Source of the DNA: Chloroflexales bacterium
GTDB lineage: Bacteria; Chloroflexota; Chloroflexia; Chloroflexales; Chloroflexaceae
Length of the DNA stretch: 9,934 bases
Direction: 5' to 3'
Assembly: GCA_013336035.1 (NCBI GenBank)
Contig: JAAXUL010000225.1
Span: forward strand, 1-9,934
Shown: positions 1-7,648 of the stretch, piece after piece
Numbering within the stretch: the stretch's first letter is position 1
Layout of the letters: each line of letters starts with the position of its first letter
Position numbers and translations under genes: made by a program
Notes under the pieces: generated by a model
What the model saw: only the letters and a program-made list of their open reading frames with translations
Databases searched by the model: none
Told to the model about the DNA's origin: nothing

Positions 1-123
1 CGCCCGCGCCAGGAGATCTGATCGCCCGTCCAGCCCACGACATCCGCGCAAATGTACTACCCCAATCGCCGGGGTGGGTCAAAAGCAACTCGGCGATCTG
101 GGTCAAAAGTGAACCGGCCTTGA
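1..123. mobile_element. Terminal region of an IS21-like insertion sequence (rest lies left of the window)
   Basis: The 11-mer TGGGTCAAAAG occurs at 75-85 and again at 99-109, a 24-bp period, and the second copy continues into GTGAACCGGC and then TTGACA. Repeated blocks of this type just inside the end, with a terminal TG...CA, are typical of IS21-family ends. That family match is from memory and was not searched. The sequence stops resembling the element at about 120-126, where an interrupted CHAT gene begins. In frame 1 a reading frame closes at the TGA at 19-21 and could be the last codons of an element gene, but only six codons are visible. No transposase motif can be seen. Confidence 0.5.
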
Positions 124-555
124 CACATCTGCCATGGGAGCTCGGTGGCTGGGGAGACGTACCTGTGGCTAGAGGAGGCCCACGGTGGGACCTACCGGCT
201 CTCCACGACTGCCCTGGCGGCCCAGATCGAGCGGCTGGCACAACGACCGCTCCTGATGGTGCTCGCGGCCTGCCAGAGTGGGGGACGCGCGCATGAGCCG
301 CTGTCAGATCGCCAGCTCGGGGCGCGGCTGGCTGCGATCGGCGTGCCGGCAGTGATTGCGATGAACGGGGTCATCCAGGCCGACGCCGTGCGTGCCATGA
401 TGCCGATCTTCTTTCGCAGCCTCTCGCACGATGGGCTGATCGAGCAGGCCCTGACGCGGGCGCGCGCAGCAGTGAGCCTGGATCACCTCTGGTGGCAACC
501 CATCCTGTGGACCTGGCTGCGCGACGGTAAGGTCTGGCACACCGCCCCGAGGTAG
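124..555 (+). pseudogene. CHAT-domain (caspase-like) protease, 5'-truncated fragment
   Basis: The frame is open from 124 after a TGA at 121-123. It reads HICHG at 124-138, the CHAT motif containing the catalytic histidine (codon 133-135), then YLWLEE, then LAACQSG with the catalytic cysteine at codon 271-273, then VPAVIAMNG and a C-terminal WLRDGKVW before a natural stop. CHAT domains are peptidases of the separase/gingipain-like clan, often joined to TPR or NTPase modules. Here everything before HICHG is missing, including the start of the CHAT fold and any N-terminal partner domain. The first usable start, a GTG at 145, lies after the catalytic histidine, so a product begun there could not be an active protease. 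The loss coincides with the IS21-like end, so I read this as a gene cut by insertion. It may be untranscribed. Confidence 0.75.
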
Positions 556-641
556 CAACGCCCGTGGTCGGGCTCACGCCGACAGTATACTGACCTGACA
601 TCTGCCATCTGGCATATACCACAGACATAGTATTCGCGGTA

Positions 642-670
642 TGAGAACCATGCTATTATCAGAGTATAAT
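642..670 (+). promoter_or_regulatory. Candidate sigma70-type promoter for the hybrid kinase
   Basis: A perfect TATAAT lies at 665-670 inside an AT-rich island (about 612-705) in otherwise GC-rich DNA. At 17-bp spacing the -35 position (642-647) reads TGAGAA, a poor match, so an activator may be needed or the box may be fortuitous. Upstream are a 10-bp palindrome CAGTATACTG at 583-592 and TGCCA/TGGCA arms at 603-614, either of which could bind a regulator. Transcription from here gives a leader of roughly 100 nt before the ATG at 780. Confidence 0.4.
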
Positions 671-779
671 CGAGTTGTATTTTCTTTACTATTCTTCACA
701 CGAGCATAGCGGCGCGTTTCCACAGCGGTGCGGGCTCCCATCCCTCACCGCCGTCAATCCTCCCAATGCAAGAGGCAGC

Positions 780-3700
780 ATGCGCGACCCAACTCAGATG
801 ACCCATGCCCAACTCGTCGAAGAGGTCCAGCTCTTGCGTGCGCGTACCATGGAGCATATTGGGTTCACAGCTCGCGCGTGTCCGCTCAGCTGCCTCAACC
901 TTGATGGCATGGTCCCCCTCGATCAGATCACTGACACGGCCATCGTAACGGACACGAATTGGCAGATCCGCTTCTGGAATCGCGCCGCCGAGCACATGTA
1001 CCGCTGGAGCCGCGCGGAGGCCCTTGGCCGTCCGGTGAGCGAACTAGTACCTGTCGTTCGGTATCTGAGCGGTAAGGATGCAGTAACGGCCCAGGCAACC
1101 CTGCGGGCCGGAGGGGAGTGGCGTGGCGAGCTCGTCCAGCTCCACCGCGACGGCCACGAGCTGTTCATCGAGGCGAGCGTCCAGACGATCTACGACAGCC
1201 AGGGGGTTCCACAGGCCTACCTCGCGATCAACCGCGACATCAGTGAGCGGCACCGCCTGCAGGCCCAGGTAGCCACCGCAACGGATGTCGCCCGTACCCG
1301 AGCGGTGCGCCTCCAGCTCCTGGCCGAAGCTTCCCAGGCCTTTGCCGATGCCGGCCAGACCCTCGAATCAACCCTGGCACTCATCGCCCGGCGCTGTGCG
1401 GAGGCGATCGGCGATGGGTGTGCCGTGCGCCTGATCAGCCCCGATGGGCGCATGCTGCTGCCAGGGGTTCTCTTTGACACCGATGCGGAGATCCAGACGA
1501 CGCTGCGCGCGCTCCTCGCGCGCAAGGAGCAGCTCGTTGGTGAGGGAATGGCCGGGCATGTTGCCGCCACCGGTGAGCCACTGATCATCTCGCCGGCCTT
1601 GCCTGGATCGATGGACGGCGCTCTGCTGGTACCGTTCGCGACCTACCCCAGACACCTGCGCCCTCACAGTATGCTCATGCTGCCCCTGCGCGAGCACGGC
1701 CGCGTGCTCGGGGTACTGATCCTGACGCGGATCCGCACCCCCAGGCCCTACGATGCGGACGACCTGGCGCTCGCCCGGGATCTCGCCGAGCGCGCGGCGC
1801 TCGCGATCAGCCGCGCCCGTCTCGCCGAGGAGCTACGAGCAAGCGAGGAGCGCCTGCGGGCCATCCTTCACAATAGCCAGGATACGGTCACGCTCACCGA
1901 CCCCCAGGGGCGCTTCAGCTTCGCCAGCGCCCCGATCACCGACCTGCTGGGTTACTCGCTGGCCGAGTTCCTGGCCGCCGATATCGCTGCGCTGACCCAC
2001 CCGGAGGATTTGCCCGTGGTCAGCCAGGCGTTCGTGCAGCTTACGGGCCAGCCCGGAGCGTCTACGCGGCTCGAGTTCCGCGCCCGCCATCGCAACGGCA
2101 CCTGGCGCTGGCTAGAGGCGAGTTGCACCAACGCCCTGGAGAACCCAAGCCTCGGCGGGCTCCTCACCAGCCTCCACGACGTGACGGAACGCCGCCAGCA
2201 ACTCGACACCCTGCGCGCGAGCGAGGCGCGCTACCGCGCCCTGCTGGCCAGCTTCCCCAACGGCGCCCTACTGGTCTTCGACCACAGCCTGCACTGCATG
2301 CTTGCCGATGGCCTCCTCCTGGGGGAGTTTGGGATCCGCCGTGAGCAGATCGTGGGCCGCGCGCTGGGCGAAGTGGCCACTCCCGAGCTCCAGGCCGTCA
2401 TGGAGCCAATCTCTCGCGCCACGCTGGCTGGGGCACCGCAGGTGCTCGAACGGAGCTTCGGCGGACGGCACCTTATGCTCCGCACCACCCCGCTCACCGC
2501 GGCCGACGGCCATGCCACGGGCGGGCTGCTGGTGATCCAGGATCTCACTGAGCGCAAGGCGGCCGAGGAGCAGCTGCACCGCTATGCCCGACGTATGGAG
2601 GTCCTCCACCAGATCGACCGCGCCATCCTGATGATCGAGGCGCCCCAAACCCTCGCCGAGACAACCCTGACGCGCTTGCGCGAGCTGATTCCCTGTGAGC
2701 GCGCCAGCATCGTCGCCTTCGATACCGATGGCACCACCCTCACCTTCATCGCCATCAGCGAAGATGCCCCGAGCCCGCGCCTGCCCCAGGTTGGCACCCA
2801 CTTTGCCAGCGACACCATGCGCCCGCAGGACGCCGCCTTCGCGCAGGGTACCCTGTGGTACAGCGATGATCTGGACCGCAGCGCCGATCCGGCGCTGGCG
2901 GCCCTCCGCGCAAGCGGATTTCGGTCACTTATCGAGGCCCCGCTGTTCGTGCAGGATCGGCTGCTGGGCATCCTCAAGCTGGCAGCGACCACCCCCGCAG
3001 CTTTTTCCGAGGAGCATCGCGCGATTGTGGCGGAGGTGAGCGCCCAGCTTGCCATTGCGCTCCAGAATGCCCAGCTGCTGGAGCGTGAGCGTGCCGCGCG
3101 CCAGATCGCCGAGACCCTCCAGGCAGCCAGCACGGCCTTGGCGCGCTCCCTCGATCTGGAGCACGTGCTCGAGGCGCTCTTGGACGCACTGGGGCGACTG
3201 ATCAGCTTTGACTCGGCGAGCGTGCTGCTCCGCGAGGACGAGACCCATTTCCGGGTCCATACGCTCCGCGGCTATGAGCGCTGGACAGAGCTACAGCATG
3301 TCCAGGGGCTGCGGCTTGACACGCGGGAGAGTGGGGTGTTGCATCGGCTCGTAGCGGGCGGCCGGAGCATCGTCATCGCGGATACGCAGCTTGACCCGGG
3401 CTGGCAACCTCTGCCGGGCACCGAGCATATCCGGAGCTGGCTCGGTGTCCCGCTCATTGCCCAGGGGCAGTTCGTTGGTCTCTTCTCGATTGACCGCGTG
3501 ACGCCCAACACGATTAGCGATGAGGATGGGCGCCTTGCGGAAGCCCTCGCCGCCACCGCGGGAACCGCCATCACCAATGCCCGGCTCTTCGCCCAGGCTC
3601 AGCACGAGCTCGCTGAGCGCACGCGTGCGGAAGAGTCACTCCAGCGCGAGCGTACGCTGCTGGCCCAGCGCGTCGCCGAGCGCACGGCTGACCTGAGCAC

Positions 3701-4928
3701 GGCCAACGCACAACTCGCCCGTGCCGCCCGGCTCAAGGACGAGTTCCTGGCGAGTATGTCCCACGAGCTACGCACGCCGCTGAACGCGATCCTCGGTCGC
3801 ACCGAGCTGCTACACGAGCAAGTCTACGGCTCGCTCACCGAGAAGCAAGGTAAGGCGATCCGGAGTATCGAGGAAAGCGGCCGCCATCTGCTGGCACTGA
3901 TCAACGACATCCTGGACCTCTCGAAGATTGAGGCCGATAAGCTCGAGCTCCAGCGCGACTCCGTTCGGGTTGCGTTGCTCTGCCGGATGTGTCTGCAGAT
4001 GGTCGCCCAGACCGCGCTGACCGGGCGCATCACGGTGACGCTGACGATCGACCCCCAGGTGACAACGATCGAGGCCGATGAGCGGCGGCTCAAGCAGATC
4101 CTGGTCAACCTGCTCTCTAACGCGGTCAAGTTCACCCCCGAGGACGGCAATGTCGGACTGGAGGTCCAGGGTGACCCCACACGAGAGATGGTGGCTTTTA
4201 CGGTCTGGGACACTGGGATTGGCATCGCGCCGGACGACCAGCGCCGGCTGTTTCAGCCCTTCGTGCAGATTGATAGCGCCCTGAACCGGCAGTATGCAGG
4301 CACAGGCCTGGGGCTGGCCCTGGTGCAGCGCCTGGCAGAGCTCCACGGGGGCAGCGTGACGCTCGAGAGCAGCCCGGGCGCGGGCAGCCGCTTCCGGGTG
4401 GCCCTTCCCTGGACACAGGCGGCCAGCGCGGAGCCTGCGGTGACCGCGGGGCCTGCGGTGACAGGAGGGGCGCTGGCCCAGGCCGAGCTCGCGCCCGGCG
4501 GCGAGCGCCCGGTGATCCTGCTCGCCGAAGATCACGAGGAGAATAGCCAGATGCTGAGTGACGCCCTCACCGCGCGGGGGTATACGCTGGTCATCGCACG
4601 GAACGGCGCCGAGGCGGTGGCGCAGGCCGAGGAGCTGCGCCCGGCCCTGATCCTGATGGATATTCAGATGCCCATCCTCGATGGGCTGGAGGCCACCCGC
4701 CGCATCAGGGCCGCCGGCATGAGGGACATTCCCATCATCGTCGTGACCGCGCTCGCGATGCAGGGCGACCGGGAGCGCTGCCTGGCCGCCGGGGCCAACG
4801 AGTATCTGGCCAAGCCGCTCAGCATCCGCACGCTGCTGACCCTGATCGCCTCGCAGCTCCAGCGGGCAGCGTTGGAGACCATTCCAAACCGGGGGCAGAG
4901 AGCTTCGGGTAATTATTCCGAACCATGA
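780..4928 (+). CDS. Hybrid sensor histidine kinase with multiple PAS and GAF domains and a C-terminal receiver
   Basis: A 1382-residue sensor that autophosphorylates on histidine and passes phosphate to its own receiver. Approximate order: short helical N-terminus; PAS 50-157; GAF 177-350; PAS 354-473; PAS 480-593; GAF 604-770; GAF 777-943; coiled coil 944-985; HisKA with the phosphoacceptor in SHELRTPLN (H995); HATPase_c with N box NLLSNAVKF (N1110, N1114), G1 DTGIGIAP (D1144), F box LFQPF and G2 GTGLGLAL (G1174); an Ala/Pro/Gly linker 1213-1243; and a receiver with acidic pair E1250/D1251, phosphoacceptor D1294 in MDIQMP, T1323 and K1345. All core kinase and receiver residues are present, so it should be active. 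No membrane segment or signal peptide is visible, so sensing is probably cytosolic (ligand, redox, light or gas), but no cofactor signature tells which. I chose the ATG at 780, preceded by AGAGGC. The frame is open to a TTG at 675, but that lies within 5 nt of the TATAAT. No partner output gene is adjacent. Confidence 0.95.
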   Translation: MRDPTQMTHAQLVEEVQLLRARTMEHIGFTARACPLSCLNLDGMVPLDQITDTAIVTDTNWQIRFWNRAAEHMYRWSRAEALGRPVSELVPVVRYLSGKDAVTAQATLRAGGEWRGELVQLHRDGHELFIEASVQTIYDSQGVPQAYLAINRDISERHRLQAQVATATDVARTRAVRLQLLAEASQAFADAGQTLESTLALIARRCAEAIGDGCAVRLISPDGRMLLPGVLFDTDAEIQTTLRALLARKEQLVGEGMAGHVAATGEPLIISPALPGSMDGALLVPFATYPRHLRPHSMLMLPLREHGRVLGVLILTRIRTPRPYDADDLALARDLAERAALAISRARLAEELRASEERLRAILHNSQDTVTLTDPQGRFSFASAPITDLLGYSLAEFLAADIAALTHPEDLPVVSQAFVQLTGQPGASTRLEFRARHRNGTWRWLEASCTNALENPSLGGLLTSLHDVTERRQQLDTLRASEARYRALLASFPNGALLVFDHSLHCMLADGLLLGEFGIRREQIVGRALGEVATPELQAVMEPISRATLAGAPQVLERSFGGRHLMLRTTPLTAADGHATGGLLVIQDLTERKAAEEQLHRYARRMEVLHQIDRAILMIEAPQTLAETTLTRLRELIPCERASIVAFDTDGTTLTFIAISEDAPSPRLPQVGTHFASDTMRPQDAAFAQGTLWYSDDLDRSADPALAALRASGFRSLIEAPLFVQDRLLGILKLAATTPAAFSEEHRAIVAEVSAQLAIALQNAQLLERERAARQIAETLQAASTALARSLDLEHVLEALLDALGRLISFDSASVLLREDETHFRVHTLRGYERWTELQHVQGLRLDTRESGVLHRLVAGGRSIVIADTQLDPGWQPLPGTEHIRSWLGVPLIAQGQFVGLFSIDRVTPNTISDEDGRLAEALAATAGTAITNARLFAQAQHELAERTRAEESLQRERTLLAQRVAERTADLSTANAQLARAARLKDEFLASMSHELRTPLNAILGRTELLHEQVYGSLTEKQGKAIRSIEESGRHLLALINDILDLSKIEADKLELQRDSVRVALLCRMCLQMVAQTALTGRITVTLTIDPQVTTIEADERRLKQILVNLLSNAVKFTPEDGNVGLEVQGDPTREMVAFTVWDTGIGIAPDDQRRLFQPFVQIDSALNRQYAGTGLGLALVQRLAELHGGSVTLESSPGAGSRFRVALPWTQAASAEPAVTAGPAVTGGALAQAELAPGGERPVILLAEDHEENSQMLSDALTARGYTLVIARNGAEAVAQAEELRPALILMDIQMPILDGLEATRRIRAAGMRDIPIIVVTALAMQGDRERCLAAGANEYLAKPLSIRTLLTLIASQLQRAALETIPNRGQRASGNYSEP
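4433..4468 (+). repeat. In-frame 18-bp tandem repeat in the kinase-receiver linker
   Basis: Two 18-bp units (4433-4450 and 4451-4468) share the identical 12-mer GCCTGCGGTGAC, encoding PAVTAG then PAVTGG in the linker between the ATPase and receiver domains. The period is a whole number of codons, so copy-number change would alter linker length without shifting the frame. Confidence 0.7.
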
Positions 4929-5039
4929 GTAACCGCCAGCCTATCGTAGCGCTGTCGGGTGGCACCACGCAAGAGATTTTCATCCACGATACTGTCAGCC
5001 GCCGGCTAACCAGCGGTTGGGGCGCAATGTAGGTGCTAG

Positions 5040-5070
5040 AATGTCCGATAGGGGGAGAATATCGGACATT
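5040..5070. repeat. 11-bp perfect inverted repeat with 9-bp spacer ahead of the recombinase
   Basis: AATGTCCGATA (5040-5050) and TATCGGACATT (5060-5070) are exact reverse complements around the purine-rich spacer 5051-5059 (GGGGGAGAA). The dyad ends 13 nt before the recombinase start. Arms of about 11 bp around a short asymmetric core are the usual layout of a tyrosine-recombinase core site (arms 9-13 bp, spacer 6-8 bp), so this may be the enzyme's own recombination site. It could equally be an operator controlling the gene, or a leader hairpin in the mRNA next to the Shine-Dalgarno. Confidence 0.85.
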
Positions 5071-5083
5071 GATGAGGCCGCCC

Positions 5084-6064
5084 ATGACCGAGCTCGTCAG
5101 CCCCACCGAGGCCGCCCTCGCTCGCCTCGCCCCCACCGTCGAGAAGGCCCGCGACTTCGTCGCCCTCAGCCAGGCCGCCAACACCGCCCGGGCGTACAAG
5201 GCCGACTGGGCCCACTTCGCGGCATGGTGTGTGGAGCGCGAGCTCATGTCCTTGCCCGCGACGCCGGCGACGGTCGCCCTCTACCTCACCGACCTCGCCG
5301 ATCCAAGCGAGGAGGACCAGGTCGCCCGCAAGGTGAGCACAATCCAGCGCCGGCTCTCGGGCATCGTCTTTTATCACACGGCCGCCAACCACGACTCGCC
5401 CGCGGACAGCCGCGAGGTGCGGGCGGTGATGCGCGGCATCCGCCGGGCCAAGGGGACGGCACCCACCGAGAAGCAGCCAGCCACCACGGAGATCATTCGG
5501 GCGATGGTTGAGCAGCTTGAGAACGACCTGCGCGGTCGGCGCGACCGGGCCCTGCTCCTCGTCGGCTTCGCCGGGGCCCTGCGCCGCTCCGAGCTGGTGG
5601 GCCTCGCGGTGCGCGACGCGCAGATCACCCGCGAGGGGATCGTGCTGATGATCCGCCGCTCGAAGACCGACCAGGAGGGCCAGGGCATGACCAGGGGCAT
5701 CGCCTACGGCTCCAACCCCGACACCTGCCCGGTACGCGCGCTCCAGGCATGGCTGGAGCACACCGATATAAAGGATGGGCCGCTCTTCCGCTCGCTGCGC
5801 TTCGGGCGGGTGCAGCCCCGCGGCCTCGATGGGCGCGACGTGGCTCGCATCGTCAAACGTGCGGCGACGGAAGCCGGCCTCGACCCGACGTACTTCAGCG
5901 GGCACAGCCTGCGGGCCGGACTGGCGACGGCGGCCGCGGCCGCGGGCGTTTCCGAGCGGGCGATCATGGACCAGACCGGCCACAAGAGCCTCACCGTTAT
6001 GCGCCGCTACATCCGCAAGGGCTCGCTCTTCAAGGACAACGCCTCGGCCCAGGTCGGGCTGTAG
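5084..6064 (+). CDS. Tyrosine recombinase / phage-type integrase, intact
   Basis: A 326-residue site-specific DNA recombinase. The N-terminal half (about 15-110) is the helical SAM-like core-binding domain, with the usual NTARAYKADWAHF entry motif. The catalytic domain has all active-site residues: R167 in GALRRSEL, K194 in RRSKTD, H274 and R277 in HSLR, H300 in TGHKS, and the nucleophile Y309 in MRRYIRKG. I chose the ATG at 5084 because TGAGG sits 6 nt upstream. The longer frame from a GTG at 5033 would run through the inverted repeat and has no Shine-Dalgarno. No arm-binding domain is evident, so it looks like a compact XerC/D-like or integrase-type enzyme. Its 3' end faces the ATPase gene, with 32 bp between the stops. 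Codons are strongly C-ending, more so than in the kinase. Its substrate is unknown; the dyad just upstream is the obvious candidate. Confidence 0.93.
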   Translation: MTELVSPTEAALARLAPTVEKARDFVALSQAANTARAYKADWAHFAAWCVERELMSLPATPATVALYLTDLADPSEEDQVARKVSTIQRRLSGIVFYHTAANHDSPADSREVRAVMRGIRRAKGTAPTEKQPATTEIIRAMVEQLENDLRGRRDRALLLVGFAGALRRSELVGLAVRDAQITREGIVLMIRRSKTDQEGQGMTRGIAYGSNPDTCPVRALQAWLEHTDIKDGPLFRSLRFGRVQPRGLDGRDVARIVKRAATEAGLDPTYFSGHSLRAGLATAAAAAGVSERAIMDQTGHKSLTVMRRYIRKGSLFKDNASAQVGL

Positions 6065-6096
6065 GCGGGTCGTTGATCGGAGCCCGTAGTGCTGCT

Positions 6097-7557
6097 CTAC
6101 GCAGGGGAGCCGTGCTCCGCGCCGAGGTCATCGTAGAGTTGATCGAGGTCGACGAGCAGCCCGCCGTGCGCCGCGAGGGTTTCCCGTGCCGCCTCAGTCG
6201 CGCCGGCGCGGGCGAAGAGCGCGTGGCGGATGCTCCAGTCACCGGCCGAGGCCTCCATGTCGGCGAGAACCAGCGGCGTCTTCTGCTCAATGAGCTCGCG
6301 CACGACCTTGCGGTCCACCGGGTCCGCCGTCCATTTGCACTCGCCGAGCAGCAGCTGACGGTTCTGCCAGTCGACAGCCACGACATCGACCTGCACCTTG
6401 CGGCTCCAGTGGCTGCCGACCGCCTGGGGCAGAAACCCGAGCGTGTCGGCGGCCGCGGGTCGATCAGCCCACTGGCGCGCCAGCTCCTCCCAGGCACTGC
6501 CGCCGACGAAGGCGCGCAGCCCGCTCTGAATGCCCGGCAGCACGCGCTCGGAGCGGTAGCTGAGGTTGCCAGCCGCCGCCGCCGGGGCCAGAAAGCGAAA
6601 GTAGAAGCGCAGGAACGGGTCGCTCAGATGGTAGCGCCCCATGCGTGAGCGGCGCTGCTCGGCCTGGGTGAGGGTGGCGGGCAGGCGCCGCTCGACCAGG
6701 CGCAGCTCCTGGAGTTGACTCAGGTAGAATGACAGGTGGGCGGTGGCGATCATGCTGGCGTTGGCGATCTCCTTCAGGGTATGGTGGCCGTTACCCAGGG
6801 CCTGGAGCACCGCGAGATAGGGCCGGGGCTCGCGCACCTCGTCCTGGAGCAAAAAGGCGGCCTCGGCAAGCACCAGGCTACCCGGCGCCAGCATCACATG
6901 CTTGATGTTCGTGGTCAGACTCTGGCGCGGGTTGAGCCAGGAGAGGTAGGCGGGGATGCCGCCGACGATGGCATAGGCGGCGACCTGCTCCTCGGGTGAC
7001 CAGCGGGGCAGGAACTCGCGCAGGGTGCCGAAGGCGAGGGGCAGTAGGTGCCACTGTCCGGTCATGCGACCGAAGAGCGGCGACTGCCGGCCAAGGAGCA
7101 GCTCCATCGTGCGGACGTGCGAGCCGCAGATCACGATCACCGTCTGCGAGCGCTGAAAGAGCTGATCCCAGGCATGCTGGAGGGAGGAGAGCATGGCCGG
7201 GTCGGCCTCGGCGGCGTAGGGCAGCTCGTCGAGGATGAGCAGGTGGCGGCGACCGGCGGTGAGCTGGGCCACGCCACGCCACAGCTCGGCCCAGCTCTCG
7301 AAGGCGGGTACAGGGAGCACGGTGCCCAGGCTCTGGAGCAGCTCGGCGAAGAGCTTGCGGCGCTGGAGCGGGGCGGGGTCCTTCTCGGCAACCCAGTAGG
7401 TGAAGGGCAGGCCGCTCTGCTCGGCCCAGGCGCGCAGCAGGGCGGTCTTGCCCACCCGGCGGCGCCCGTACAGCATCACGAACTGGCCAGGGCCGGGGTG
7501 CTCGCGTGTTATGACATCGTTGAGGAACGCCAACTCGGCAGCGCGGTCGATGAACAT
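6097..7557 (-). CDS. Archaeal-type P-loop ATPase with C-terminal PD-(D/E)XK-like (DUF234) domain
   Basis: A 486-residue STAND/AAA-like ATPase of the ATPase_2 plus DUF234 kind. Walker A is GRRRVGKT (31-38), Walker B LLILDEL (106-112) and a sensor-like strand VIVICGS ends at 146. A winged-helix-like segment follows at about 244-295 (LKEIANAS, SFYLSQLQELRLVER), then YHLSDPFLRFYFRF (309-322), the usual entry to DUF234. Near the C-terminus D391 and E406-C-K408 (DVVAV ... LLLGECKW) match the D...ExK pattern of PD-(D/E)XK nucleases, so DNA cleavage or binding is plausible but unproven. The ATG has GAGG 5 nt upstream. The start lies 10 nt from a perfect 53-bp palindrome that contains a -10 box, suggesting tight, perhaps self-acting, control. 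Proteins of this family are common, often solitary, and their biological role is poorly known. The length is typical and nothing looks broken. Confidence 0.9.
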   Translation of the reverse strand: MFIDRAAELAFLNDVITREHPGPGQFVMLYGRRRVGKTALLRAWAEQSGLPFTYWVAEKDPAPLQRRKLFAELLQSLGTVLPVPAFESWAELWRGVAQLTAGRRHLLILDELPYAAEADPAMLSSLQHAWDQLFQRSQTVIVICGSHVRTMELLLGRQSPLFGRMTGQWHLLPLAFGTLREFLPRWSPEEQVAAYAIVGGIPAYLSWLNPRQSLTTNIKHVMLAPGSLVLAEAAFLLQDEVREPRPYLAVLQALGNGHHTLKEIANASMIATAHLSFYLSQLQELRLVERRLPATLTQAEQRRSRMGRYHLSDPFLRFYFRFLAPAAAAGNLSYRSERVLPGIQSGLRAFVGGSAWEELARQWADRPAAADTLGFLPQAVGSHWSRKVQVDVVAVDWQNRQLLLGECKWTADPVDRKVVRELIEQKTPLVLADMEASAGDWSIRHALFARAGATEAARETLAAHGGLLVDLDQLYDDLGAEHGSPA

Positions 7558-7567
7558 GGGAGCCTCA

Positions 7568-7620
7568 CAACATATTAGCCACGTCTAGACTATTATAGTC
7601 TAGACGTGGCTAATATGTTG
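7568..7620. repeat. Perfect 53-bp palindrome (26-bp arms, one central base)
   Basis: Positions 7568-7593 and 7595-7620 pair exactly around the single base 7594. Each arm also contains the self-complementary octamer GTCTAGAC (7583-7590 and 7598-7605), so the site has dyads nested in a dyad. It is AT-rich against its surroundings and includes two CTAG tetramers, which are generally rare in bacterial DNA. There is no T-run on either side, so it is not a standard terminator. Confidence 0.95.
7592..7620 (-). promoter_or_regulatory. Candidate promoter of the ATPase gene, embedded in the palindrome
   Basis: Read on the minus strand, the palindrome centre is GACTATAATAGTC, giving a consensus TATAAT at 7597-7592, 34 nt before the ATPase start codon. 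The best -35 is weak (GCAACA at 7621-7616, 18-bp spacing, half matching). A protein bound symmetrically to the arms would cover this promoter. The centre is almost symmetric, so a TATTAT is also present on the plus strand at 7591-7596. Confidence 0.45.
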
Positions 7621-7648
7621 CAAAGTTGGATGCTGCTCCTGAACCAGG

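Noticed and set aside
125..608. The 11-mer ACATCTGCCAT at 125-135 and 598-608 as a target-site duplication
   Set aside because: It is too long for IS21-type duplications, the first copy is part of the CHAT coding motif, and one such 11-mer repeat is expected by chance in a window this size.
675..779. Longer kinase start at the TTG at 675
   Set aside because: It lies 5 nt after a consensus TATAAT, has no Shine-Dalgarno, and the extra 35 residues look non-coding. The ATG at 780 has AGAGGC just upstream.
4929..5039. Terminator or small gene between the kinase and the recombinase
   Set aside because: There are only 4-bp dyads, no T-run and no supported reading frame. A TAGAAT at 5037-5042 has no -35 at a usable distance.
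5033..5083. Longer recombinase start at the GTG at 5033 (or the ATG at 5072)
   Set aside because: The extension would translate through the inverted repeat. Only the ATG at 5084 has a well-spaced TGAGG.
6085..6101. Hairpin CGTAG-7-CTACG between convergent genes as a terminator
   Set aside because: The stem is only 5 bp, there is no T-run, and it overlaps the ATPase stop codon.
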